From the NCBI GenBank assembly GCA_949294665.1, contig CASFID010000022.1, forward strand, positions 1 through 38,786: 38,786 bases of DNA, given 5' to 3'. Positions 8,545-17,497 of the stretch are shown one piece after another (the first letter of the stretch is position 1; each line of letters starts with the position of its first letter). A program made the position numbers and the translations under genes. The stretch is from an uncultured Eubacteriales bacterium. Lineage in GTDB: Bacteria > Bacillota > Clostridia > Lachnospirales > Lachnospiraceae. A model generated the notes under the pieces. That model saw only the letters and a list, made by a program, of their open reading frames with translations. It made no database searches and was not told where the DNA came from.

Positions 8545-9336
8545 TCAGTTCTTATGGCGGTACTCCAGCTGTATTGTATCTGCGATAAGAGCTATGAATT
8601 CCGAGTTTGTCGGTTTGCCCTTTCCCGTGCTCACTGTATATCCGAAAAGCTCGTCCAGCGTGTCCAGCTTTCCTCTGCTCCACGCCACCTCGATGGCATG
8701 CCGTATGGCGCGTTCCACACGGCTTGAAGTCGTCTGATACTTCTTTGCCACCGTAGGGTAGAGGATCTTTGTGATAGCATTGAGCACATCCATATCGTTG
8801 ACAGCCATCATGATCGCGTCTCTCAGATAGTGGTAGCCCTTTATATGGGCGGGTATTCCGATCTCATGAAGCATATTGGTCACACGATTTTCCAGATTTT
8901 CTCCCTTCGCGGTATTATCTGTCGTATTGTCATCACTTTTCCTGTCAGGATTTCTTGACAGATTCCTTACGGATTTTATCCGATCAAGCAGCATATTGTT
9001 GTTGAACGGTTTTAAAACGTAGTAATTTGCGCCCTTATTGAAGGCATCTTCTGTGATCTTTTCCTGGCCGACCGCTGTGATCACGATAAAATACGGACGT
9101 TTGTTGACAAAATGGTCCTGTCCCACTTTCTCCATTACCGTCAATCCATCCATTTTCGGCATGATCAGATCGAGAAGAACGACATCCGGCTGTCTTTCTC
9201 TGATTATCTGACACATCTCCTCGCCGTTCTTAGCCTTTCCGACCAGATCGAGTTCCTTATCCGCGCCGATCATCTCTCCCAGAATATCAAGCATTTTCTG
9301 GTTGTCATCCGCGATCGCCACACTCAAATGCTCCAT
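8545..9336 (-). CDS. spo0A: sporulation master response regulator Spo0A
   Basis: Phosphorylation-activated transcription factor that commits the cell to sporulation. The 263-residue protein has an N-terminal receiver domain with the acidic pocket D10/D11, phospho-acceptor D56 ([13 protein letters not shown]) and a conserved Lys near 108 (VLKPFNN). An Asn/Asp-rich linker (about 125-145) follows, then the Spo0A-specific DNA-binding domain with the recognition region [20 protein letters not shown]. The start is ATG at 9336 with AAAGGAGAG upstream; the longer in-frame reading from 9417 would extend beyond the mapped promoter. It follows spoIVB, the order seen in Bacillus and Clostridium, but has its own promoter and 0A-box-like sites (9389-9472), implying autoregulation. 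Confidence 0.98.
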   Translation of the reverse strand: MEHLSVAIADDNQKMLDILGEMIGADKELDLVGKAKNGEEMCQIIRERQPDVVLLDLIMPKMDGLTVMEKVGQDHFVNKRPYFIVITAVGQEKITEDAFNKGANYYVLKPFNNNMLLDRIKSVRNLSRNPDRKSDDNTTDNTAKGENLENRVTNMLHEIGIPAHIKGYHYLRDAIMMAVNDMDVLNAITKILYPTVAKKYQTTSSRVERAIRHAIEVAWSRGKLDTLDELFGYTVSTGKGKPTNSEFIALIADTIQLEYRHKN

Positions 9337-9388
9337 TCTCTTCTCTCCTTTAGATTTAAGGAACCTCTCCTTGAAACGCCACGGGCTT

Positions 9389-9417
9389 ATTATATCTGCG
9401 TCAAAATGCAGAATCAA
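9389..9417 (-). promoter_or_regulatory. sigma-A-type promoter for spo0A
   Basis: The minus strand reads TTGATT (9412-9417), a 17-base spacer and a perfect TATAAT (9389-9394). The predicted leader to the spo0A ATG is about 45 bases. No clear sigma-H promoter was seen beside it. Confidence 0.75.
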
Positions 9418-9432
9418 GAAGATTTTGTAGCA

Positions 9433-10542
9433 CTAATTCGACAATATTTTCGACGATTCAGAAGTTTCGACCTGTTCCAACATATTCTCTATGAATATTC
9501 CATATCCCTTTGTCGAATCCTGTACGAACACATGTGTGACTGCACCGATCAGTTTCCCGTTCTGTATGATCGGACTTCCACTCATACCCTGTATGATGCC
9601 GCCTGTCTTTTCCAGAAGTTCCCCGTCCGTCACCTGTATCACAAGGCCTTTGTTGATCTCAGTTCCGGACATGTCAATATCTGTCACCTGAATATCATAC
9701 TCTTTTACTTCGTTGTCGATATAGCACCGGATCACTGCATCTCCTTCGACAATTTCCTCTTTCTTCGCCGTTTCGATCGGGATCTGTTCCTCGAACAGAG
9801 CGTCGATCCTGTCGATCTTCCCGTATATTCCGGCCTCGGTATTTTTGTCGATGCTTCCCAGGATATTGTAGCTGTTATATACGATGATACCCTCCATCGT
9901 ACCGGGCGATCCGCTGTGCCCTTTCGTGATATCCTGTATGCTCGTGCGGTAGACTTTCCCTCCTTCTATTGACATAAGCACGCTGGTATCCGTGTCGTGT
10001 ATCCCGTGCCCGAGAGCGCCGAAGCGGCTCTGTTCCGTCAGGAATGTAACAGTCCCCAGTCCCTGCACATTGTCGCGCACCCAGATGCCGAGCCTGTACT
10101 CTCCCGGCGAATATTCTACCGGCGCGATCTTTACATCCATCGTATCCCCGTCCCGTCTCAGCGTGAGCACCACATCATCGCCGTTCATTCCTCCTACCGT
10201 CTCGAGAAGATCTGCTTTGCCGGATATCTCCTGATGATCCACCGCCATGATGTAATCCCCGGATTTCACCAGATCAGCGGCGGGCTCGTACTCGTTCCCG
10301 TCAACACATTCGATCTGCTCGGTATTTAATACCATCACGCCGTCTGTCTCCATATAGATACCGATCGGCATGCCCCCGAGAAGCACTGTCTCGCCGCCCG
10401 TCGAGACAGTGTCCGACTGCGCTTCCCAAAGCGCCCTTTCCTCTCCGTGCCGGCGCGCTCCTTTGATCAGAACTGCGCCGCACAGAAAGAGAAAAAGCCA
10501 CATCAGGATACGTCCGGTCCTGTATCTCCGGCTTTCCACCAT
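9433..10542 (-). CDS. spoIVB: SpoIVB serine peptidase (sigma-K checkpoint signal)
   Basis: Forespore-secreted S55-family serine protease with a PDZ domain; in Bacillus it cleaves SpoIVFA and releases pro-sigma-K processing. The 369 residues show an N-terminal membrane anchor/signal (about 10-28), a PDZ domain (about 60-140) and the peptidase domain. Candidate catalytic residues are His179 in GALGHGIHD and Ser323 in GMSGSPII; an Asp near 306 would complete the triad. The start is ATG at 10542 with AAAGGATG upstream. It precedes spo0A, as in Firmicutes generally. A BofC-like protein, the known regulator of SpoIVB in Bacillus, is encoded at 29064. The 3' end overlaps the most promoter-proximal 0A-box-like site of spo0A. 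Confidence 0.96.
   Translation of the reverse strand: MVESRRYRTGRILMWLFLFLCGAVLIKGARRHGEERALWEAQSDTVSTGGETVLLGGMPIGIYMETDGVMVLNTEQIECVDGNEYEPAADLVKSGDYIMAVDHQEISGKADLLETVGGMNGDDVVLTLRRDGDTMDVKIAPVEYSPGEYRLGIWVRDNVQGLGTVTFLTEQSRFGALGHGIHDTDTSVLMSIEGGKVYRTSIQDITKGHSGSPGTMEGIIVYNSYNILGSIDKNTEAGIYGKIDRIDALFEEQIPIETAKKEEIVEGDAVIRCYIDNEVKEYDIQVTDIDMSGTEINKGLVIQVTDGELLEKTGGIIQGMSGSPIIQNGKLIGAVTHVFVQDSTKGYGIFIENMLEQVETSESSKILSN
9437..9472 (-). promoter_or_regulatory. cluster of three Spo0A box-like sites upstream of the spo0A promoter
   Basis: The B. subtilis 0A box core is TGTCGAA. The minus strand has TGTCGAA exactly at 9437-9443, CGTCGAA at 9449-9455 and GGTCGAA at 9466-9472, spaced 12 and 17 bases apart and beginning about 20 bases upstream of the -35 element. 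The exact copy overlaps the last spoIVB codons. Binding and its sign are inferred. Confidence 0.55.
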
Positions 10543-10560
10543 ACTTTCACATCCTTTCCC

Positions 10561-10582
10561 GGCGCCGCCGGAAAACGGCGCC
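10561..10582. repeat. GC-rich inverted repeat before spoIVB
   Basis: GGCGCCG (10561-10567) and CGGCGCC (10576-10582) form a perfect 7-bp stem with an A-rich loop, lying between the recN terminator and the spoIVB ribosome-binding site. No T-run follows on the minus strand, so it is not a standard terminator; it may be a leader hairpin. Confidence 0.5.
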
Positions 10583-10624
10583 GCAAAAACAAGAAAACGG
10601 ATACATGCGCTGTATCCGTTTTTA
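10583..10624. terminator. strong, possibly bidirectional terminator after recN
   Basis: AAACGGATACA (10595-10605) pairs perfectly with TGTATCCGTTT (10611-10621) around a five-base loop. On the minus strand, the direction of recN, the stem is followed by TTTTCTTGTTTTT; on the plus strand it is followed by a short T-run. It ends the nusB-to-recN operon. Confidence 0.88.
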
Positions 10625-10656
10625 GTATGTGTGGTTTTAGAAATTTCACTCTGGTA

Positions 10657-12333
10657 TTATCTTTCACTCTTTGCCAATTCTTTCATCTCTTTTGCGCTCT
10701 CAAGTATCGTCTCTGTCACCTTTGATCCCCCGAGCATGCGCGCCAGTTCTCTTATTGAGCCATCCTCGTCCAGCCTCTCTATCTGCGTCTTGACGCTCTT
10801 TTGACCGGCGCTCTTCTCTATCAGAAAATGAACGTCCGCGGCAGCTGCGATCTGAGGAAGATGCGTAATGCAGATCACCTGTCTGCTTCCCGCGATCAGA
10901 CGAAGCTTCTCGCCCACTTTATCCGCTGTTATCCCTGAGATCCCGGCATCTATTTCATCGAATATGAGAGTTGGAGTATCCTCCGCATCCGCGAGCACTG
11001 CCTTGACTGCCAGCATGATCCTGGAGAGTTCGCCGCCCGAAGCGATATTGGCCAGAGAGCGCAAAGGTTCGCCGGGATTGACCGCCAGATAAAACTCTGC
11101 CTCGTCGCTTCCGTTTGCGCTGTAGTGTCCGATATCTTTGACACGCATCTCGATCCTTGTATCAAGGAAATTCAGTTCTGACATCTGACATCTGATCTCG
11201 TCAGAAAAGACGAGAGCATTCTTCTCCCGGATCCGATGAAGCTTTCGGGAAATTTTTTCAACTCTCCTGCGCGCTTCCTCTTTTTTTTCTTCGAGATCTT
11301 TTACATAGGCATCATAGTCATTCAGTTCTTCTATTCTCTGCTTTTTTGTCTCACAATATGTAAGGATATCCCTGACAGTTCTTCCATATTTTGCCTTCAG
11401 ATGATTGACAAGATTAAGCCGCTCCTCCGTCTCACTGAACTCTTCCTCTGAGAATTCAAAACTTTTGGCGTACTCCGAGAGTTCCCGGTTGAAATCATTG
11501 AGGAGACTGTCCACATCCAGAAGCTGGCTGTAGAGTTCCCCGGCAGTCTTATCAAACTCCGACACATCCTGAAAAGCGCGGATCGCACGGCTTAAACAGT
11601 CGCTTGCGTTGCCTGAGATGTCCTCCGCCGTATACTGATAAGTCTCCGCAACGGCCTCGGTGATGTTCCGGCTCTCCGTCATCCTGCGGTACATCTGCTC
11701 GAGTTCCTCATCCTCTCCATCTGCAAGGGAAGCCTCCTCGATCTCCGAGACTTCAAACTCCGCCAGGGAAAGTTCTCTCCTCCTGCTCTCCTCATCCATG
11801 GAAGAATCGTCAAGCTTTCTGGAAATCTCCTGGTAAGCCCGGTAGGCTTCCGCCATCTCCGCCTTTACATGGCGTGTTTCACGGTCGGCATAGAGGTCGA
11901 GAAGGGCCAGATGGTTTCTCCTGTTCAAAAGTGTCTGGCTGTCATGCTGGCCGTGTATATCGATCAGAAGACCGGCTGTCTCTTTGAGCGTCGCCATGCT
12001 GACGGTCTCCCCGTTAATCCTGCTGATACTGCGTCCGTCCATCAGCTTCCGGCTGAGTGTGATCTGTCCGTCTTCGGGGAAGATGTCCATCCCGGCAAGT
12101 TTCTCTTCTATCTTTTCGTCTTCTATCGAGAAAGTAAGTTCAACGAGACCGCTGGACGCTCCGCTCCTGAGCATGTCCGCGCTGTATCTGCCGCCAAGAG
12201 CGAGTGACACTGATCCCATGAGGATCGACTTTCCAGCCCCGGTCTCTCCGGTCAATATATTGAGTCCCGGACCGAAATCCACCTCAGATTCATCGATCAG
12301 AGCAAGGTTTTTCACATGAAGATTTTCTAACAT
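10657..12333 (-). CDS. recN: DNA repair protein RecN
   Basis: SMC-like ATPase acting early at double-strand breaks. The 558 residues contain Walker A GETGAGKS (29-36), a long central coiled coil (about 160-370, rich in Glu/Lys/Arg), ABC signature SGGELSR (432-438) and Walker B LIFDEIDAG (about 457-465), then THLPQIAAAAD. The length is typical. ATG at 12333 is chosen because the protein starts there with the conserved N-terminus and TAGGTG lies upstream; an in-frame reading from 12462 would overlap argR extensively. It is the last gene of the operon, eight bases after argR and followed by the terminator at 10583-10624. The argR-recN pairing is conserved in Firmicutes. Confidence 0.97.
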   Translation of the reverse strand: MLENLHVKNLALIDESEVDFGPGLNILTGETGAGKSILMGSVSLALGGRYSADMLRSGASSGLVELTFSIEDEKIEEKLAGMDIFPEDGQITLSRKLMDGRSISRINGETVSMATLKETAGLLIDIHGQHDSQTLLNRRNHLALLDLYADRETRHVKAEMAEAYRAYQEISRKLDDSSMDEESRRRELSLAEFEVSEIEEASLADGEDEELEQMYRRMTESRNITEAVAETYQYTAEDISGNASDCLSRAIRAFQDVSEFDKTAGELYSQLLDVDSLLNDFNRELSEYAKSFEFSEEEFSETEERLNLVNHLKAKYGRTVRDILTYCETKKQRIEELNDYDAYVKDLEEKKEEARRRVEKISRKLHRIREKNALVFSDEIRCQMSELNFLDTRIEMRVKDIGHYSANGSDEAEFYLAVNPGEPLRSLANIASGGELSRIMLAVKAVLADAEDTPTLIFDEIDAGISGITADKVGEKLRLIAGSRQVICITHLPQIAAAADVHFLIEKSAGQKSVKTQIERLDEDGSIRELARMLGGSKVTETILESAKEMKELAKSER

Positions 12334-12341
12334 ATCTGCAC

Positions 12342-12800
12342 CTACATTCCTTTTGAAATGATCTTCCGTATCTTTTCCATCACAGCAGAAGTATCTTCTA
12401 CAGTGCGGATCGCGCACATGATCGTGTCGTCTCCCGCTATGCAGCCTACGACCTCGTTCCATTTCATAGCGTCTACTGCAGCGGCCACCGCCATCGCCAT
12501 TCCGGATACGGTTTTAATTACGAGAATATTCTGCGCCATATCCATGGAGACATATCCATCCCTCAGAACACGGATATATTTTTCGTTCATTTCCGGTTCG
12601 TCCTGTCTGTGTATGACATATTTCTGTCTTCCACCGTTTACGGAAACTTTTGTAAGCTTCAGATCCCGTATATCCCTTGAGACCGTCGCCTGCGTCACCT
12701 TGAATCCGGCTCTGTTGAGATATTCCGCAAGTTCTTCCTGCGTCTCGATATCATATTGGCTGATCAGTTCGATGATCTTTGCGTGTCGGCTGACTTTCAT
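12342..12800 (-). CDS. argR: arginine repressor ArgR/AhrC
   Basis: Arginine-responsive transcription factor controlling arginine biosynthesis and catabolism. The 152-residue protein has an N-terminal winged helix (about 1-65) with the recognition segment QATVSRDIRDL (37-47), and a C-terminal hexamerisation/arginine-binding domain ending with the GDDTI motif (123-127). Size is exactly that of the family. It lies between nadK (6-base gap) and recN (8-base gap) in the long operon. The ribosome-binding site is modest (AGGAAG about ten bases before the ATG). No arginine genes are in the window, so it acts in trans. Confidence 0.97.
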   Translation of the reverse strand: MKVSRHAKIIELISQYDIETQEELAEYLNRAGFKVTQATVSRDIRDLKLTKVSVNGGRQKYVIHRQDEPEMNEKYIRVLRDGYVSMDMAQNILVIKTVSGMAMAVAAAVDAMKWNEVVGCIAGDDTIMCAIRTVEDTSAVMEKIRKIISKGM

Positions 12801-12806
12801 CTTCTC

Positions 12807-13640
12807 TTAACTTCCTTTCATCTTTTTGCGCATGGTCTTCATGAAGCTCTCCCGGCTGAGCTTGATAAGCCGGGCGGTCTTCCCCGATCTTCTGATGCAT
12901 ACTCTTTCCCCGGTAACAAGAGTTGTCTGTTCCGCCCCGTCAAAACAAAGGGAAACTTGTTCCTGTCTGCCATAGCGTCCCTCGCATATCTCCACCTCGA
13001 CAGTATCTTCCGCTGAAAGAACAACGCTGCTTGTATTGAGGGCGTGGGAACAGATCGGCGTTATCACGATCAGCTCCGCCGTCGGTTCGACGATCGGTCC
13101 GCCTGCAGAGAGATTATAACCCGTACTGCCTGTCGGAGTCGACAGGATGACACCGTCGGCGTGATAGGTGTTGAGCAGAGTGCCGTTCACATAGATATTA
13201 AAACTTACGATCCTTACCTTCCCCTCTCTTGCCAGCACGATGTCATTTAAGGCTATGTCTTTTCTGGAATTTCTGAAACTGCCCTCCAGCATCATCCTCT
13301 CTTCAACGTCCGGCACCCCCGAAAAGAGCCGATCCAGAGCTTCCCGGAAATCTTTCAGTTCCACGTCGGCCAGATATCCGAGCGTCCCCAGATTAATCCC
13401 GAGCAGAGGAAGATCCTGTTCTCCCAGATCCCGTACTGCACGGATCAGCGTCCCGTCTCCTCCGAGCACAAGCCCGCACTGCACGTCGTCGGGCACTGTG
13501 CCGGGAATGATATGTCCTTCCCCGTCTTTCTCTGACACATAGCATTTCTTTGAATGACTTTCGATATATGTCCGGATCTCATTCGTGATAGAATAGTCTT
13601 TATCTTTTAATCTGTTCGTTATGATATAAAAAACGTCCAT
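12807..13640 (-). CDS. nadK: NAD kinase
   Basis: Phosphorylates NAD+ to NADP+. The 277-residue protein carries the diagnostic GGDGT motif (60-64) and the second conserved region with STPTGSTGYNLSAGG (about 160-175), both forming the NAD/ATP site of the PpnK family. It is cytoplasmic, with no signal or membrane segment. The start is ATG at 13640 with GAGG about seven bases upstream. It lies between tlyA (17-base gap) and argR (6-base gap), the usual clostridial order. Confidence 0.96.
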   Translation of the reverse strand: MDVFYIITNRLKDKDYSITNEIRTYIESHSKKCYVSEKDGEGHIIPGTVPDDVQCGLVLGGDGTLIRAVRDLGEQDLPLLGINLGTLGYLADVELKDFREALDRLFSGVPDVEERMMLEGSFRNSRKDIALNDIVLAREGKVRIVSFNIYVNGTLLNTYHADGVILSTPTGSTGYNLSAGGPIVEPTAELIVITPICSHALNTSSVVLSAEDTVEVEICEGRYGRQEQVSLCFDGAEQTTLVTGERVCIRRSGKTARLIKLSRESFMKTMRKKMKGS

Positions 13641-13657
13641 CGTTTACCTCGTATGTG

Positions 13658-14464
13658 TTATTTTGCAAGTGTCCCGAAGGCTTCGTCTACTACTGACGCC
13701 GGATCAAGTCCCGGATCGCGGCCCGGTATATTCTCACATTTTCTCAGATGGATCAGATATTCAATATTTCCCTCCGGACCTCTGATCGGAGAGAAATCAA
13801 GCTCACACAGATCATAGCCGACAGACATGGCGTACCCCATTATCTTTTCTATAACTTCCCTGTGCGTACTTTTCTCGCGGACAACGCCTTTCTTTCCGAC
13901 TTTCTCGCGCCCCGCTTCAAACTGCGGCTTTATAAGCGCAACGACCTCACCGTCGTCTCTCAGGTAATCCCGGATCGGCCCGAGCACTTTTGTCAAAGAG
14001 ATAAAGGAGACGTCCACAGAGGAGAAATCAACGGGCTCGCCGATATCCTCCGGCTTCACATAACGAATATTGGTCTTCTCCATACATACGACTCTCTCAT
14101 CGTTGCGCAGCTTCCAGTCAAGCTGTCCGCGGCCCACGTCGATCGCAAACACTTTCTTCGCTCCGTTCTGGAGCATGCAGTCTGTAAATCCCCCTGTCGA
14201 GGAACCCACGTCTGTACAGACTTTATCTCTTACACTGACATCGAAATTCGCCAGGGCTTTCTCCAGTTTCAGTCCCCCGCGGCTTACATACGGCAGCACG
14301 TGTCCGCGCACTTCGATCTGCGCCTCCCCGGGAAAGGTACTTCCTGCTTTATCCTCTCTCTGACCGTCTACAAAGACGTTTCCGGCCATGATGACGGCCT
14401 TTGCTTTCTCCCGGGATTCCGCCAGTTTACGTTTTACGAGCAATACATCCAATCGTTCTTTCAT
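13658..14464 (-). CDS. tlyA: TlyA-family rRNA (cytidine-2'-O)-methyltransferase
   Basis: Annotated in many genomes as hemolysin A; family members 2'-O-methylate cytidines in 16S and/or 23S rRNA. The 268 residues comprise an N-terminal S4 RNA-binding domain (MKERLDVLLVKRKLAESREKA onward, about 1-60), a linker and an FtsJ-like Rossmann methyltransferase with DVGSSTGGFTDCML as the AdoMet loop and the KPQFEAGREKVGKKGVV region later. The start at ATG 14464 has AAGGAAG five bases upstream. It sits between dxs (28-base gap) and nadK. The long TlyA form with its S4 domain is compatible with modification of both subunits, but this is inference. Confidence 0.92.
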   Translation of the reverse strand: MKERLDVLLVKRKLAESREKAKAVIMAGNVFVDGQREDKAGSTFPGEAQIEVRGHVLPYVSRGGLKLEKALANFDVSVRDKVCTDVGSSTGGFTDCMLQNGAKKVFAIDVGRGQLDWKLRNDERVVCMEKTNIRYVKPEDIGEPVDFSSVDVSFISLTKVLGPIRDYLRDDGEVVALIKPQFEAGREKVGKKGVVREKSTHREVIEKIMGYAMSVGYDLCELDFSPIRGPEGNIEYLIHLRKCENIPGRDPGLDPASVVDEAFGTLAK

Positions 14465-14492
14465 ATAGGCTTCCTTTTGTCATCTGTTCTCA

Positions 14493-16376
14493 TTAGCTGT
14501 TCCTGTCCCCGACTGTCATCAGGTAGTCTGCCGTTACCCTTTTCACGATCGCATTGGGTTCCAGCCCCACCTCTTTTCTCAGGATATCCACATTGCCGTG
14601 TTCTACATAGTCATCTGATATGCCGATATTGCATACATGTACGTTCAGCTCCGCCGAAGATACATAATCCATGACCTGTTCCCCAAAACCTCCTGTGACT
14701 ACATTCTCTTCGATGGTCACAAAAAGACGGTGGTCCACGGCCAGTCTCTCAAATAGCGCCGTGTCGAGCGGCTTGACGAAACGGGCGTTGATCAGGCTGC
14801 AGCTGTATCCGGTACGCTTGAGCTCTCTTCGCACCTGCGCCGCCAGCTCCGACATATGTCCCACAAAAATAATAGCGATATCCTCTTCTTCGTAGAGCAC
14901 CTCGCTCTTCCCGTATTCGACCGGCGCCCTGAACTCCCTCATCCCTTCGTAGGCGCTGCCGCGCGGGTAGCGTATGGCGACAGGGTACTGAAAATCGACG
15001 GCAAATCTGAGCATGTCGGCCATCTCCCATCTGTTTTTCGGAGAGAGGATCGTCATATTCGGGATCGTTGAGAGATAGGACAGATCGAAAACTCCCTGGT
15101 GTGTCTCACCGTCGCTTCCTACAAGGCCCGCCCGGTCTACTGCGATCACCACAGGCAGATTCTGCAGACAGACGTCATGCAGCGTCTGGTCATATGCTCT
15201 TTGCAGAAAGGAAGAATACACCGCGAATACCGGCTTCATACCGCCCGCCGCCAGCCCGGCCGCAAACGTCATCCCATGCTCTTCCGCGATGCCCACGTCA
15301 AAGAAGCGATGTGGAAAATGTTTCTTAAAGGCGGACAGACCTGTGCCGTCCTCCATCGCAGCCGTGATCGCGACTACCTTTTCATCCTTTCTAGCGATAT
15401 CTGTCAGCACTTTGGAGAACACTTGCGTGTAACTGTCTGTAGAGCCGGCTGCAACAGGCTCTCCGGTCCTGATGTCAAAAGGCCCTGTACCGTGAAAACG
15501 CGCCGGATTCTCCTCGGCAGGAGGATAGCCTTTCCCCTTCTTCGTGATCACATGCACGAGCACTGCATGATCCACACGCTTTGCCTCATGAAACACCTTC
15601 ACCATCTTACGGATATCATGTCCGTCTACCGGACCGAGATATGTGATGCCCATATCTTCAAAGAACATCCCCGGGACGAAGAGCTGTTTGATCCCGCTCT
15701 TTGTCCTTCGTATCTGGTCAACGATCCGGTCCCCTTTCCCCGGTATCTTCTTAAGCGTATCCTCTACGCCTCTCTTGATCTCAGTATATGCCTGCGCCGT
15801 ACGCAGTCCGTTCAGATATCTGGACATTCCGCCTACGTTTTCCGAAATGGACATGTTGTTGTCATTTAAAACAATGATAAAATTACTTTTCAGGCGGGAC
15901 GCATTGTTGAGTGCTTCGTAGGCCATGCCGCCTGTCAGTGATCCGTCGCCGATCACAGAGACCACGCTGTGATGTTCCCCTTTAAGTTCCCTCGCGGCGA
16001 CGTAACCTAATCCCGCAGAGATCGATGTGGAACTGTGTCCCGTATCAAATGCGTCGCAGTCGCTTTCTTTTCTTTTCGGAAAACCGCTCATTCCGCCGTA
16101 TTTCCGCAGCTTATCGAAACCGTCTTTCCTTCCGGTCAGAAGCTTGTGCGTATAAGACTGATGTCCAACGTCCCAGATCAGTTTGTCATCGGGGAGGTTC
16201 AGCGTGAGATGGAGAGCCATAGTAAGCTCTACAACGCCGAGATTGGACGCAAGATGTCCCCCCGTCCTGCTGATCTTCTCGATCAGAAACCGGCGGATCT
16301 CATCCGACAGTTCTCTGAGTTGCTCACCGTTTAATTTTTTGATATCATTTGGTTCGCGGATCATTTCCAGTACCAT
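14493..16376 (-). CDS. dxs: 1-deoxy-D-xylulose-5-phosphate synthase
   Basis: Thiamine-diphosphate enzyme condensing pyruvate and glyceraldehyde-3-phosphate, the first step of the MEP isoprenoid pathway. The 627 residues show the TPP motif GDGSLTGG followed about 30 residues later by NDNNMSIS, the catalytic-region DVGIAEEHGMTFAAG, and the C-terminal transketolase domain. The length is normal. ATG at 16376 is chosen with GGGGGAG upstream; an internal ATG at 16364 is possible. It follows ispA by 25 bases, coupling precursor synthesis with polyprenyl formation. Related operons pair ispA and dxs with tlyA. Confidence 0.97.
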   Translation of the reverse strand: MVLEMIREPNDIKKLNGEQLRELSDEIRRFLIEKISRTGGHLASNLGVVELTMALHLTLNLPDDKLIWDVGHQSYTHKLLTGRKDGFDKLRKYGGMSGFPKRKESDCDAFDTGHSSTSISAGLGYVAARELKGEHHSVVSVIGDGSLTGGMAYEALNNASRLKSNFIIVLNDNNMSISENVGGMSRYLNGLRTAQAYTEIKRGVEDTLKKIPGKGDRIVDQIRRTKSGIKQLFVPGMFFEDMGITYLGPVDGHDIRKMVKVFHEAKRVDHAVLVHVITKKGKGYPPAEENPARFHGTGPFDIRTGEPVAAGSTDSYTQVFSKVLTDIARKDEKVVAITAAMEDGTGLSAFKKHFPHRFFDVGIAEEHGMTFAAGLAAGGMKPVFAVYSSFLQRAYDQTLHDVCLQNLPVVIAVDRAGLVGSDGETHQGVFDLSYLSTIPNMTILSPKNRWEMADMLRFAVDFQYPVAIRYPRGSAYEGMREFRAPVEYGKSEVLYEEEDIAIIFVGHMSELAAQVRRELKRTGYSCSLINARFVKPLDTALFERLAVDHRLFVTIEENVVTGGFGEQVMDYVSSAELNVHVCNIGISDDYVEHGNVDILRKEVGLEPNAIVKRVTADYLMTVGDRNS

Positions 16377-16401
16377 ATCGCTCCCCCTTTGTCCATCTCC
16401 G

Positions 16402-17292
16402 CTAATTTTCTCTGTATACAAGCCATCTCAAAAGCTCTACAAGGAACCGACCGTCTCCCCCAATGCTCTCAAGCGAAGCGACCGCTTCCTCTGTCAGCCG
16501 GGCAGCTTCCTTTCCGGAATCCTCCAGGCCTCTCCATGTCACGTAAGTCGTCTTTTCATTCTTCTCATCGCTGTGCACCGGCTTCCCGAGCTTTTCCGTG
16601 GTTCCTGTGACATCCAGAATGTCGTCCTGGATCTGAAATGCAAGACCGATCTTCCCTGCAATCTCTTCCATAAGAGATACCTCTTTGTCTGAAGCCCCTG
16701 CAAGGACAGCTCCGACCATAACAGATGATTCGATCAGTGCACTTGTCTTAAGACGATAGATGAAATTAAGTGTCTCCTCCGAAATCTTATGTCCCGACTC
16801 TTTTACATCGACCACCTGTCCTCCGATCATGCCATAGATTCCCGCCTTTTTTGCCAGGATCTGGAGCGCCTGTCCGATCTGTCTGCTCTCTGACGGTTCC
16901 AGATCAAACGCCGTACAAGCCGTCTCAAAAGCGTAATTAAGGAGCGCATCTCCTGCAAGTATGCCGATATCCTCGCCGTAAACGATATGCGTCGTCTTTC
17001 GCCCCCGGCGGTATTCATCGTTATCCATAGCCGGAAGATCATCATGCACAAGCGAATACGTGTGTATCATCTCGATCGCTGCCATAAAAGGTTCTATGAT
17101 CTGCCCGTTTCCCCCGAAGAGATCGTAGGACTCTTTCATCAGTATCGGGCGGATCCGCTTTCCTCCCGCCAACAGACTGTATTCCATCGCCTCCATGATG
17201 ATTCTCTGCTTTCCCGTCTGTTCGGGCAGATAATTTCTCAACACTGTTTCGACACTGTCGAGTCTCCTCTGATATTCCTCTTTAAAATTCAT
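16402..17292 (-). CDS. ispA: farnesyl/geranyl diphosphate synthase
   Basis: Trans-prenyltransferase building C10-C15 or longer chains from DMAPP and IPP. The 296 residues carry LLAGGKRIRP (about 40-49), the first Asp-rich motif DDLPAMD (84-90) and the second QDDILDVTG (about 218-226). ATG at 17292 lies inside the last codons of xseB, an 11-base overlap, so translation is probably coupled; no strong ribosome-binding site is visible. A longer in-frame reading from 17340 would overlap xseB further and lacks conserved residues. Product chain length cannot be fixed from sequence alone. Confidence 0.95.
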   Translation of the reverse strand: MNFKEEYQRRLDSVETVLRNYLPEQTGKQRIIMEAMEYSLLAGGKRIRPILMKESYDLFGGNGQIIEPFMAAIEMIHTYSLVHDDLPAMDNDEYRRGRKTTHIVYGEDIGILAGDALLNYAFETACTAFDLEPSESRQIGQALQILAKKAGIYGMIGGQVVDVKESGHKISEETLNFIYRLKTSALIESSVMVGAVLAGASDKEVSLMEEIAGKIGLAFQIQDDILDVTGTTEKLGKPVHSDEKNEKTTYVTWRGLEDSGKEAARLTEEAVASLESIGGDGRFLVELLRWLVYREN

Positions 17293-17497
17293 GCGTTTCA
17301 CCATCTTCGTCCAAAACAAGGACTTTCTTTTCCACTTCATTGATCGTCCGGTTACACTTTTTTAAAAGCTGCATTCCCCTGTCGTACAGCTCAAAGGACT
17401 GTTCCAGAGTCACTTCGCTGTTCTCCATCTTTTCTATGACTTCCTCAAGATCCCGGAACATCACTTCCAGATCTTCTTTTTTCTCTGTCTCTCCCAC
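17282..17497 (-). CDS. xseB: exodeoxyribonuclease VII small subunit
   Basis: Small helical subunit that assembles in several copies on XseA to form exonuclease VII, which degrades single-stranded DNA. It has 71 residues with the family pattern FRDLEEVIEKMENSEVTLEQSFELYDRGM. The start is GTG at 17497 with AAGGAG upstream, and the gene overlaps the end of xseA by 37 bases and the start of ispA by 11, a tightly packed xseA-xseB-ispA block. Confidence 0.96.
   Translation of the reverse strand: MGETEKKEDLEVMFRDLEEVIEKMENSEVTLEQSFELYDRGMQLLKKCNRTINEVEKKVLVLDEDGETHEF

Noticed and set aside
9112-9972. 286-codon plus-strand frame opposite spo0A and spoIVB
   Set aside because: It runs across two conserved genes and their promoter; composition is that of an antisense frame.
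13748-14674. 308-codon plus-strand frame opposite tlyA and dxs
   Set aside because: It is antisense to two well-supported genes, has no ribosome-binding site and no recognisable domain.
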